A stretch of DNA of 58,907 bases from Alectoria sarmentosa. Lineage: Eukaryota; Ascomycota; Lecanoromycetes; Lecanorales; Parmeliaceae. The position numbers and the translations under genes were made by a program. Below are positions 45,983-55,021 of this stretch, in pieces (position 1 is the first letter of the stretch; each line of letters starts with the position of its first letter). The stretch is from NCBI GenBank assembly GCA_009733775.1, contig WOGZ01000217.1, positions 1 through 58,907 of the forward strand, in the 5' to 3' direction. Below the pieces are notes generated by a model. It saw only the letters and a list, made by a program, of their open reading frames with translations, was not told the origin of the DNA and searched no databases.

Positions 45983-46680
45983 AGTGCAAGGACCGTCCAA
46001 TGAACCACTATCAATCCCAACAGCAGCGCCGGTTGCACTCCATAGGTACCCGGTTCAATGCGATGCTTCCTTTAGGGAGTTCTAGGGTCCATGTGGGGAA
46101 GAGATCATTGGTTGGCTAGCAGTCGAAGGATCAACTTCGTGTGGTGCCTGGGCAAGCGCCATAGCTCCCGAGTTGGGTCACGGGAAAGAGAGTCAAAGCT
46201 CAATAAAGTACGTGTGGGAGGGTACTGGGTAGGTATCTCGACTTCAGGACGAATTGATCCAGAGAAGCTTCGTGATCAAGCAACAGTGAAAAACTCATAG
46301 CTACTTTTATTCTAATGTGTCTTTCAGTTGAGCTCGAGGCTGCATTGCAGACATTTCCCTAGGTCAGGAGGTGGGAAGAGGCTCTAGATAGGTAGGCAAT
46401 GCAATGCCTAGACGAGCAATTCTCGCAGTAGAAACCTACAAGGATGCAGGATAATGCACGTTAGATTGACCTCTCACACGGGGATTGGTCGAAAGTTTGT
46501 CCCTGGTGTCTCTACCCCCACACTAGAGTAGAGTACTTTATGCTATTAGTCGACATCTCTTCCTATCTTGTAGACAGAAACAGCCGCGCAGATTACAAAC
46601 CACCCCTCCTCTCCATACACAACCACCTTCTATACTACTGTTGAGAAAAATCGACTTTGGGGTCTCAAGCCTGAAATCCC
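45983..46680. other. Intergenic region
   Basis: Between a minus-strand candidate and a plus-strand candidate. It contains pyrimidine-rich leader-like sequence just before 46681. No RNA gene or repeat is recognised. Confidence 0.35.
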
Positions 46681-47497
46681 AATGAATTCCTCACCCTCGG
46701 CAAGTTCTCTACACTACGGAGATATCGTCTTCATCGCCCGCGTCCTCGCCTTTCATGCACTTTCCGCCAAAGGTACCATCCCCTCAATCCCTACTCTTCA
46801 TCCGAGCTCGCGCTTATCCTTCGTGTCTCAGAACTGAGTCCGCAAATATTACATGTAGCATAGGGTTGCCCCGATAAGGAAGCACGGCGAGCGGAGCCAG
46901 TGTCGGAGAATACGCAAAAGAGGTTGGAGTTGGAAACATGAGATTCGCAAGAACAAATCTGTGGATCGGCATGAGTAAGGAAGGGTCCGAGAAGCTCGTC
47001 TTCGGAGGTGACAGCATAGGCGTAAATGGCCTTCGGACTGAAGCAGCAGAGTCACTTACTCCAAGCAATTTTCATTCCCCCCCTTCCCTCACTTTCTTGA
47101 CCCCACTATTGACCTGAAATGTGCCCGCCAATGAGATGAGATCTCCAGCCATCTCGCTGTGCCGAAATATCCGAACTCTACCGGCAGCCCGTCTTCCTCT
47201 CTGCCAAAGGTTGAATGCACTATGGCGCTTGCATCCGCGACGGCTATCACGCAACCGCACGTACCTTATCCCTCGAGCTACAGACACTCGTTACGATTGC
47301 GCATCGGATTCACATATACACTACCTCGCTTAGGTGAAAGAGAAGTTTGGGACGCCGAGGGTCTATATAGAGGGGGAGGTTACGGGGGAGACGGGAAGAG
47401 CGTCGAGAAGAGCAGGAACGGCCTCACAGAAGACATGCTAGAATCACGGTGGGGACAGAAAGCTGCAAAACGAGTACTGGATCATGATCAGGGGTGA
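46681..47497 (+). CDS. Possible multi-exon gene, structure unresolved
   Basis: An ATG at 46681 opens MNSSPSASSLHYGDIVFIAR and runs to a possible GT donor near 46773. Splicing to the AG just before 46882 continues in frame as GSTASGASVGEYAKEVGVGN, then RFARTNLWIGMSKEGSEKLVF, which reads like real protein. Further downstream, HYGACIRDGYHATARTLSLE and a later YTLPRLGEREVWDAEGLYRG frame ending at 47497 could be later exons. The intervening joins cannot be settled by eye. A leader-like sequence precedes the ATG. I recognise no family. Treat the coordinates as a locus, not as a coding sequence. Confidence 0.28.
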
Positions 47498-48179
47498 GTG
47501 GTGCCAACGGAGATGGGAGGCAAAGAGAGATAGCGCGACGGAAAGAGGAGAGCGCTGACTGCTTGTCTCTCCATGCAGCCACCTTGTGCACTTTTTAAAG
47601 TAACAATTCCATCTGTGGCCTTTGCGCTGTGGTTTACTTACCTTTCGTAATGTTGTACGAAGTTAGGCCTGTCCTTGAGCAGCCTGAAGGCAAGTCCTTG
47701 CAATCCACTCTCATTCATTCGAATCAACATATCTTCATGAATATCGACCGTAGATGCAGATTCCTGGTCGACGTCAATCCAGTTCTGATCTCGCGAGACA
47801 GCAGGCATGCATGAGAGTGGCATTTTTTTTTTGTGTTGAACACCAATTTCAAGCTTTCTGTCAAAAACGACTTGAAGGCGAAGCTTTCTCGAACGTTGAG
47901 AGAGATTTGATTGGGTTTTTACCATACAGGCGATAGGAAGGATTCCTTCAGTCGGGAGCAACCAGCTCCTCGCTGTTCTCGTCTTTGGAAAACGTATCGC
48001 TTTGCATCTTCGCATCCTGCATCTGTGATTTTAGATTTTCGGATTGACACCTTGAAATCGCACAACACAATTCTTCCTGGTGTCTGCAACACCCCACCAA
48101 CACATCTTTCTTATTTATCCCTGTTGTCATCAACACAGCTACTTGGGGCCCATTACCACAGTTCTTAGCTCTCGGAGTG
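47498..48179. other. Promoter region of family member C
   Basis: Sequence upstream of member C, with a T- and C-rich stretch near 48010-48170 that is probably its leader. Short frames on both strands are unsupported. Confidence 0.4.
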
Positions 48180-49100
48180 ATGGTGTCCCTTTACAACATC
48201 CTCCAGAATTGGGGCGAGATGAAAGAAAGCCAACCAGCTGAATCCCGAAGACCCGATAACCCGCTCAAGTACATAGTCGCGGAAAGAAAAGCAACCGCGA
48301 GAAGATTAGGACTCGGAAACTCCCCGTCGCGATGGCGAAGTGGGCATGATGGGTGGTTCTTTGGGACAAAATATATCGAGGGGAAGAGTTCGGTGACTCA
48401 AATAATGAAACTGCAAGAAATCCGTAACTGGCCTATCAAGATATCTACTTTGCGCCCCGACCGACAGCTCATCGCGTACCAAACTCTGCTCAAGACCGCA
48501 AGGCTGGACCAGGTTGCCGCATACTACAGCTTACATTGCGAGCAACTCGAAAAAGTTCGATACTACATCGCTTACGAGTTGATAATGCACAGAGAAAACG
48601 ATAGGCATTTCCGACAGGTGTTCCCGGTTTTCTTCTCTCGTCAGGACGACTTGGCCAAATCGTCTAAATTGAAGAAAGCGACGCATGCGGTGCAAGTTGC
48701 CGACAAGCATTACAGGCTACGGGCAGCAAATCGGGCCTATGCGAGAGGACTGGAGGCATTGATCGAGAAGTGCGAGGTTCGACTGCAGAAGAGTGAGGGT
48801 TTCACACCAGCGGATTGGCGGTCGTATAGTGAGAGGCCGAGGTGGGCGGATGGGAGGAAAGGTTGGACTGGGCTGAGGCCGGAAGAAGTGGACTTGCATT
48901 TCGTCGACACCGCCAAGGGCGAGGAGGTTGGCTTTGAGGTACTCAAGGGTGAAAGGTTGCGAGCGGCATTAGAGGCACGGTATGCGAGGCTCTTCCCACG
49001 AGCAGCGGATAGGAGACTTGCAACTCAAGCCTCCGAGGACAGAGGGGGTGGGAAGGTTATCCGGCCACACGGCACTGAGGAGGCAAAGGCGATGTTTTGA
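48180..49100 (+). CDS. Unrecognised repeated family, member C
   Basis: Intronless, 306 aa, starting MVSLYNILQNWGEMKE (the GTG one codon upstream is discounted). It is the closest relative of member A and keeps all its blocks: RRLGLGNSPSRW plus SGHDGWFFGTKY; ISTLRPDRQLIAY; a YYSLHCEQLEKVRY block; RAYARGLEALIEKCE; RWADGRKGWTGL; ARLFPRAADRR. The sequence between the blocks has diverged heavily. The central part is predicted helical and charged. No signal peptide, membrane helix or known catalytic motif is seen. Shared Trp, Arg and Gly residues in the first and fifth blocks suggest a conserved fold or binding surface. It points away from member A, with member B between them. Confidence 0.75.
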   Translation: MVSLYNILQNWGEMKESQPAESRRPDNPLKYIVAERKATARRLGLGNSPSRWRSGHDGWFFGTKYIEGKSSVTQIMKLQEIRNWPIKISTLRPDRQLIAYQTLLKTARLDQVAAYYSLHCEQLEKVRYYIAYELIMHRENDRHFRQVFPVFFSRQDDLAKSSKLKKATHAVQVADKHYRLRAANRAYARGLEALIEKCEVRLQKSEGFTPADWRSYSERPRWADGRKGWTGLRPEEVDLHFVDTAKGEEVGFEVLKGERLRAALEARYARLFPRAADRRLATQASEDRGGGKVIRPHGTEEAKAMF

Positions 49101-50688
49101 ACTGCTCTTATTCAAGACTTTAAGCGACTGCGGTAGGCGTTTGTTCGGAGAGGTTGGAGAGGTACATGTTATACCAAGCATTTGGGGCTATGATTGGACA
49201 CCCACCAGATTGCCTTATGTTTGGAAGGGCGAGGACGAGACTTTGACATCTGGCAAGATTCAAAGTCGAAAATTTTGTACATGGACAAAGAAAGTAGAAT
49301 AGATGACGACGTCGAGCGCAGAGAAGGGTGACAGTATTGATTAGTACGGTAATTCATTCATTCGTGGTGGAATCTGAATCATGTACCTCGTGGATTCCGA
49401 CATGGAATAGTTGACTGATCTGTCTTTTGTGGGGCCGCTGATAAGGTGCCGATTGCGCATATCACTTGTGCGGCAGTCAAAGCCTGGCCCTATCACTCTC
49501 ACAGGTCAGCCTCAACAAACTTTCAATTTTCTGTCCTTTTCTTCCAATTTTTCACATCATCGGAAATCTGTACCGATACAACAGAGCACCAATTCATCTT
49601 CCCTTGAACGCACACAAGCATCCAAGTTTCCTGGTAGTGTACAAATACCTGCTGGTCCAACGCTGTCGCGCCAAGATGGTAGCACAGTCTGTCGCCCCAA
49701 TGGGCAGAGGGCGCTCATCAACGACAACATATTCCATGAGCAATGTCAGTCCATGTTTCCTTGCAACTCTTTGCTTCACTTTTGCTTCTTCATCTCCAAA
49801 TCTGCCGCTCGGTCGTTGGTGTCCTTTGACGCTGGTTCGATCGTGATTGTTCCCGGAACAATCTCCGTTGCCATGATTGGTGAGGGCAGGACCACTGAAG
49901 ATAGGATGCTCGGGAAAAGCATGAACCTGGTTTCCAAGAGCCTTGATCCAAAAGGACATGGCTATCAGGCCTCCTTGCGTGTGGATGCACCTAACTTATC
50001 GTGCTATTAGTCCCAGGCCTTCTTCCTTCTCACGCTCCCAATGGGCTTGACTGAAAGTCAGCATATCCTCGCCAATATCAACCTTTGATCTCTTCGATAT
50101 ACTATGGAATCCAGATCAAGTCGGGGCTCTGGGACTCTCCTGCCTTCTTATATCAACTCGGACAGAAAGGTTCAAGCAGTTGCTTTTCTCGGGTTCTCTA
50201 AACATTAGCCCTGCTGCTTGCGGACCAGCGGGCTTGCGGCAAGCCAAAAAAAGGCGCGGATAAATTTCGGCAGGAAGAAATCAGTAGACTTTTCGTCATG
50301 TTCCGAATTGTTTACGGAACCTTGGCAGTCACGAGCAGCTCCACAGCGGCCAATTCGGAAGGTACTTTATTCCACAGGGGTCAGATGCCATTGGTGCACA
50401 TATTCCAATCACTGCAGGGCGACAATACGGAAAAGCACGGAAACTGCTTTCTATGGGACCTGCCATCTGCACATGTGTCAATCAAGCCCAGCTTCCGTGG
50501 CCACCTCCATCTGCCCTATACATAAAATTTCACATTTCTGAGCAGACCTTGCCTGCATGGCCGTCGCTTTTCTTTGATTCTCGTCCGCGTCAGGAATACT
50601 TAAACTCGTTAAATGTGTCTTGTGCTTGCTGCATCCTCTCTCATACCTTGTACTGCGTGAAGCACGAGACCAGCGCTAACGAGCCATC
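49101..50688. other. 1.6-kb intergenic region, one suggestive frame
   Basis: Between member C and the PFKFB gene, both on the plus strand. A plus frame spanning 49411-50010 includes QDGSTVCRPNGQRALINDN, which has a protein-like feel. There is no recognisable family and no convincing start or splice. The last few hundred bases are probably the PFKFB promoter and leader. Confidence 0.35.
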
Positions 50689-52120
50689 ATGGGTGCCCAA
50701 TACAAGAACACTAACGGGGAAGGGGTGCAGGTCGAAGATACTCGAATCGTGGTCGTCATGGTCGGCTTGCCCGCCAGAGGCAAGAGCTTAATCGCTCAGA
50801 AAGGTATGTGGCCTTCCTACCCCAAAGTTTGGCACGAGCTGAAGCTGATAACAGAATCTTGAAACAGTCGTCCGATACCTAGGATGGCTTTCTATACGCG
50901 CGAAGACCTTTAATGTCGGCTCCTATCGCCGACAAGACACCCCACAACCGACAGCAGACTTCTTCGATAGATCCAATAAAGACGGCGAGCGTATGCGGCA
51001 AGCTGCTGCGGAAGCCGCCCTGAAGGATATGCTTCAATGGTTCGAGAAAGACGGTGGAATCGTTGCTATACTGGATGCTACAAACTCTACCAAGGGTCGA
51101 AGACGATGGGTGCGTCAATGCTGCGACGCCAAAAACATCGAGACGCTCTATGTGGAGTCGAAATGTGATTCTGAAGAGACCATCATGGCAAACATCATGG
51201 AGGTCAAGACTACGTCGCCAGACTATCTTGGCCAAGATCCGGAAGCGGCTGCGTTGGACTTTCGGAATCGGATACGGAATTACGAGAAGGTTTACGAGAC
51301 AATCGATGAGGATGAGAAAGACCTAACATACGTGCAACTGATCGATGTGGGCAAGCAAGTCATCATCAACCAGATCCAAGACTACCTGCAAAGTCGAGTT
51401 GTCTACTACCTCATGAACCTCCACATCCGTCCTCGTTCAATCTGGCTATCAAGGGTATGCCCCCCATCTCCTTCCTTACTCTCACTAACCCTCATCTAGC
51501 ACGGCGAATCCGAATTCAATCTCTCCGGCCAAATCGGTGGCGACGCCAATATTTCGGAACGTGGCGAACTCTACGCACGTGCGCTCCCCGAACTCGTGGC
51601 TTCCTCTGTCGGCGACGACCGCCAGCTTACAATCTGGACCTCCACTCTCAAACGCACCAACCAAACCGCGCGATTTCTAGCCGGATCTGACACAGGCTAC
51701 CACAAGCTTGAATGGAAAGCTCTGGATGAGCTCGACTCCGGCGTCTGCGACGGCCTCACGTACCAAGAGATCGCAGATAAGTATCCTGAAGATTTTAAAG
51801 CGAGGGATGATGACAAGTACAACTACCGCTACAGGGGTGGAGAATCCTACCGCGACGTAGTCATCAGGCTTGAGCCAATCATAATGGAGTTGGAACGCAG
51901 TGAGAATATCATCATCGTGACGCATCAGGCCGTGCTCAGGTGCATCTACGCTTATTATATGAACGTGCCGCAAGAGAAGAGTCCCTGGATGGAGGTGCCG
52001 TTGCATACGTTGATCAAGTTGACCCCGAGGGCGTATGCTACGGAGGAGGTGCGGTTTTCGGCGAATATCCCCGCCGTGAGCACGTTTAGGAGCAAGGGGA
52101 GTACGGCGAAACATCAGTGA
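50689..52120 (+). CDS. 6-phosphofructo-2-kinase / fructose-2,6-bisphosphatase
   Basis: Bifunctional cytosolic enzyme that makes and removes fructose-2,6-bisphosphate, the main allosteric switch between glycolysis and gluconeogenesis. Exons 50689-50803, 50868-51454 and 51500-52120 (introns 64 and 45 nt) give 440 aa. Kinase half: Walker A GLPARGKS near residues 27-34, then VVRYLGWLSIRAKTFNVGSYRR, FFDRSNKDG, ILDATNSTKGRR and VESKCDSEETI. Phosphatase half: the second intron falls exactly before the catalytic His235 of RHGES, then NLSGQIGGDANISERG, the Glu in ALDELDSGVCDGLTY, and THQAVLRC with the second His. All residues expected for both activities are present, so neither half looks dead. The start gives a short N-terminus, like the smaller fungal isoforms, without the long regulatory extension of yeast Pfk26. 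Confidence 0.95.
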
Positions 52121-52499
52121 CGGGCTGGGTCGGAGCAGAATGGAACGCGGCTTTGGCTGGTAGGAGATGGAAGAAAAGGGGGGGTTATCCTGATTGAGCG
52201 ATCGAGACGGTAAAAGCAAAGGAGTCCTGGTGAGGGCATACTGACATCTTAAGATAACCACATTTGCATAGGTGATGGCGCTGGGGAAAGGCCTTGGCTA
52301 TGTTTGAGGCTAGGGTATCGCTATCTACCTGAATCACCAGAGCCAATCGGGCTGCGTTCATGCTCCTCTTCATCTCTCTCATTGGGTATACTTTTGTCTC
52401 CAAATAAAACGTATGTGATATGTCCACGCTCCCCAGCCCATGCACCCAACCCATGCACCCAACCAATGCATCCCAATCCCTCACCAAAACATTCCCTCC
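52121..52499. repeat. Convergent 3' interval with short CACCCAACC-type repeat
   Basis: PFKFB (plus) and the ABC transporter (minus) converge. Near 52435-52475 the phrase CCATGCACCCAACC is repeated about three times in tandem with small changes. No gene is seen. Confidence 0.5.
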
Positions 52500-54638
52500 C
52501 TATCTCGCCCCCTCCAATTCCTCAACCCGCCTCTCCATCTCCTCCACCCCTCTGAGCCGTAGCTCCAATTCTTCCTTTTCATCCTCAAGCCTCAACCTCC
52601 TCTCCGCGTCCAACGGTCCGAAGAAATAGCCCCCTTTCCCATCAAACTGCAATATCCAGCCGTGATACCGCCACAGACTCCTCCGATGACTCACAGTCAT
52701 CAGCGTAACACCCAACCCCTTCGCGGTATCGTACATGGCCTTCTCAACCTCCAATGTCACGCTGCTCGTACACTCGTCCAGGATCGCGTACTTGGGCGAG
52801 TGGTAGAAGAGCCGCGCCATGGCGACGCGCTGCTGCAGCCCGATGGAGAGCGTCGTCGTCCATTCGTCTTGGGCGTCCCAGCCGCCGGGTCGGTCGACTA
52901 TGTGCGCGATATCGACGGCTTCCAACCATTTCAACAAGTCGGAGTCGGTGATTCCCTTTGCGCGCATCTGCCGCAAAGAGTCGGGGTAGATGATCTGCTG
53001 GCGCAGCGTGCCGCGGGAGAGGTAGGGGCGCTGCGGGATGTAGAAGATGGAGGAGTGGGGCGGTTTGCGGACGGTGCCGCCGTAGACGGGCCAGAGGCCG
53101 CCGAGGATGCGGAAGAGGGAGGATTTGCCGCAGCCGTTGGGGCCGACGATGAGGAGGTGCGCGCCGGGTTGCACGCTGAAGCTTAGGTTGGGGACGAGGA
53201 TGTCGCCGTTGGGGGAGACGATGGGGACGGAGATGAATTCGATGTCGGGGCTTTCGATGGCTTCGCCTCGGTTTTGGAGCACGGCTGTGTTTTCGGAGGA
53301 TTCGGCGGAGGAGATGAGGTTCTTTTCGAAATGGCCGGCTTGGATGTCGTCGATTACTGTGAGGAGAGAAGCGACGCGGGAGGTGTAGCCGGCTAGTTCG
53401 GTGATTTCTTTGTAGGAGAACATGACGCGGCCGACGGCATCGGAGGAGGAGAGTAGCATGCGGCGGTTCGTTACGAAGCTTTCTGTTCGATCACCCATGC
53501 CGTGTGATGTCTGGCCTGGGATCTTGAAGAAGACGGGCACGCTACAGAGCATGAGTCCCAAAGCGCCCCAAAAATATTTTATGACAAAGTCTTCCATGAC
53601 GCCGTGGTAGAGGCGACGTCGGAGTATTCGGTTGACGTGTTTGATCATTGTGAAGTAGCCTTTATCCAGTGTGTCCTTTTCGGTTTCGTGGCCATTGTAG
53701 AGGGCGATTTCTTCGCTGTAGTCGATGAGGCGCGAGTGCTGGAAGCGGAATTCGCCCTCTAATCGTGCTTCTTCGGCCACATATTTCCCAAAAGGGGGTG
53801 TCAAAGCACGCATGACGTTGGCGGAGAGCTGGACGAGAAGAGTCATGGCAAAAAGCCCTTCTCCACCCACTGATCGTGAGAGCGAATAGTTATAAATTAT
53901 GATGTCCAGCATCGGCTTCGCAAGATTGGAATACAGCTCCGCCAGACTGTTCGAGAATCTTGACACATCCACCGTGATTAATTGATCTGCATTCTTTATC
54001 CGGTCATCCAGCGCACTGAGACTGTAAAATGTCATGTTACTCAAGTACCGCTGATGCAGATACGTCGTGAGTCGACTCCGATACTGCAGTGCCAGTTTGC
54101 ACTGGTGATACGACAGCATCGAATTCGTAAATGTAGCGGGTACCGCAACAACCATCCACCACACTATTCCTTTTAAAAACTCCTTTCCCTTTCCCCGTAC
54201 CAGACTGCTAACCAATTTCCCATCTAGCTCGGCCACATACAGACTGATCAGCGTCCGTATGACCAGGAAAAAACTATGGCTGATCACGAGCCGTAGCTCC
54301 TTGCTCTTCCAACCAGGTATCACTATCTTGAGCAAGCGCCATAGATTCCGGAAGAACTCGCTATTCAGCTCTACTCTTTTCCTGGCGCTGGCGGTGGATG
54401 TCGAAGACGTGGAGCCAGAGCGCTGAGCCCGGAGAGTGGCTTGAGAGACGACGGCGGCTTTCTGCTCAGAGATGGCGGAACGGACGCGGTTGATGAGGGC
54501 GAGGGCGAGGGTTATGTAGATAGTGCGGGAGATTTTGCGGCGGTGCGTTAGGTAGAGGGTTGTCAGGTTGGAGATGAGTTGGGAGAGGGTTTTCTCCGAG
54601 AGAGAGGTGGGGAGGAGGAGCTTGGATTGGGCGGACAT
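52500..54638 (-). CDS. PXA2: Peroxisomal long-chain acyl-CoA ABC half-transporter (ABCD family, Pxa2 type)
   Basis: Intronless, 712 aa. ABCD half-transporters dimerise (Pxa1-Pxa2 in yeast) in the peroxisomal membrane to import very-long-chain acyl-CoA for beta-oxidation. The N-terminal transmembrane region includes TIYITLALALINRV and ISHSFFLVIRTLISLYVAEL. ALD-type landmarks follow: LTTYLHQRYLSNMTFYSL, NADQLITVDVSRFSNSLAEL and LEGEFRFQHSRLI. The nucleotide-binding domain has Walker A GPNGCGKS (499-506), IPQRPYLSRGTLRQQIIYP, Walker B YAILDE and the switch His in TVSHRR. The signature is LSIGLQQR (597-604), not LSGGEKQR, which I believe is usual for fungal Pxa2. The C-terminus is a charged coiled coil. 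The start gives MSAQSKLLLP just before the first hydrophobic stretch. Confidence 0.9.
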   Translation of the reverse strand: MSAQSKLLLPTSLSEKTLSQLISNLTTLYLTHRRKISRTIYITLALALINRVRSAISEQKAAVVSQATLRAQRSGSTSSTSTASARKRVELNSEFFRNLWRLLKIVIPGWKSKELRLVISHSFFLVIRTLISLYVAELDGKLVSSLVRGKGKEFLKGIVWWMVVAVPATFTNSMLSYHQCKLALQYRSRLTTYLHQRYLSNMTFYSLSALDDRIKNADQLITVDVSRFSNSLAELYSNLAKPMLDIIIYNYSLSRSVGGEGLFAMTLLVQLSANVMRALTPPFGKYVAEEARLEGEFRFQHSRLIDYSEEIALYNGHETEKDTLDKGYFTMIKHVNRILRRRLYHGVMEDFVIKYFWGALGLMLCSVPVFFKIPGQTSHGMGDRTESFVTNRRMLLSSSDAVGRVMFSYKEITELAGYTSRVASLLTVIDDIQAGHFEKNLISSAESSENTAVLQNRGEAIESPDIEFISVPIVSPNGDILVPNLSFSVQPGAHLLIVGPNGCGKSSLFRILGGLWPVYGGTVRKPPHSSIFYIPQRPYLSRGTLRQQIIYPDSLRQMRAKGITDSDLLKWLEAVDIAHIVDRPGGWDAQDEWTTTLSIGLQQRVAMARLFYHSPKYAILDECTSSVTLEVEKAMYDTAKGLGVTLMTVSHRRSLWRYHGWILQFDGKGGYFFGPLDAERRLRLEDEKEELELRLRGVEEMERRVEELEGAR

Positions 54639-55021
54639 TGTGCCATACGCTTGGAAACGGTGAGAATGTCAGGACTACTGAATTTAACGAAGGTCAGGGC
54701 AACTGTGAAAATCGTTACCTCTTGCAAGAATCTGAGCAATCGAATGTTCAACTGACTAGTGTTGTTTGCTACGAGTATCAAGCCGAGGCGTCCAAGTTCA
54801 AGCCCTAGTCACGTGCAGATAGGTACCAGAGAGAGGTATGTCTGGTACGTATTGGCAATAAGATAGTGATAAAGCATAGAGATGACCTTGCAGGCTCTAC
54901 TATCCAGTCATGCGTTATGAAAATATTCGCTGAATCGCTGGCAAAATGACAAATGCTAAAAAGTCTCCCATGTAGCCTCCATGCGTAGCCATGCATCTAC
55001 CATACAAGACCTCCATGACCT
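54639..55021. other. Interval upstream of the ABC transporter gene
   Basis: Promoter of the ABC gene and 3' end of the hydrolase gene, both on the minus strand. Nothing else is recognised. Confidence 0.4.

Noticed and set aside
47638..48015. 125-codon minus frame upstream of member C
   Set aside because: Lies in the probable leader region; no start context or recognisable sequence.
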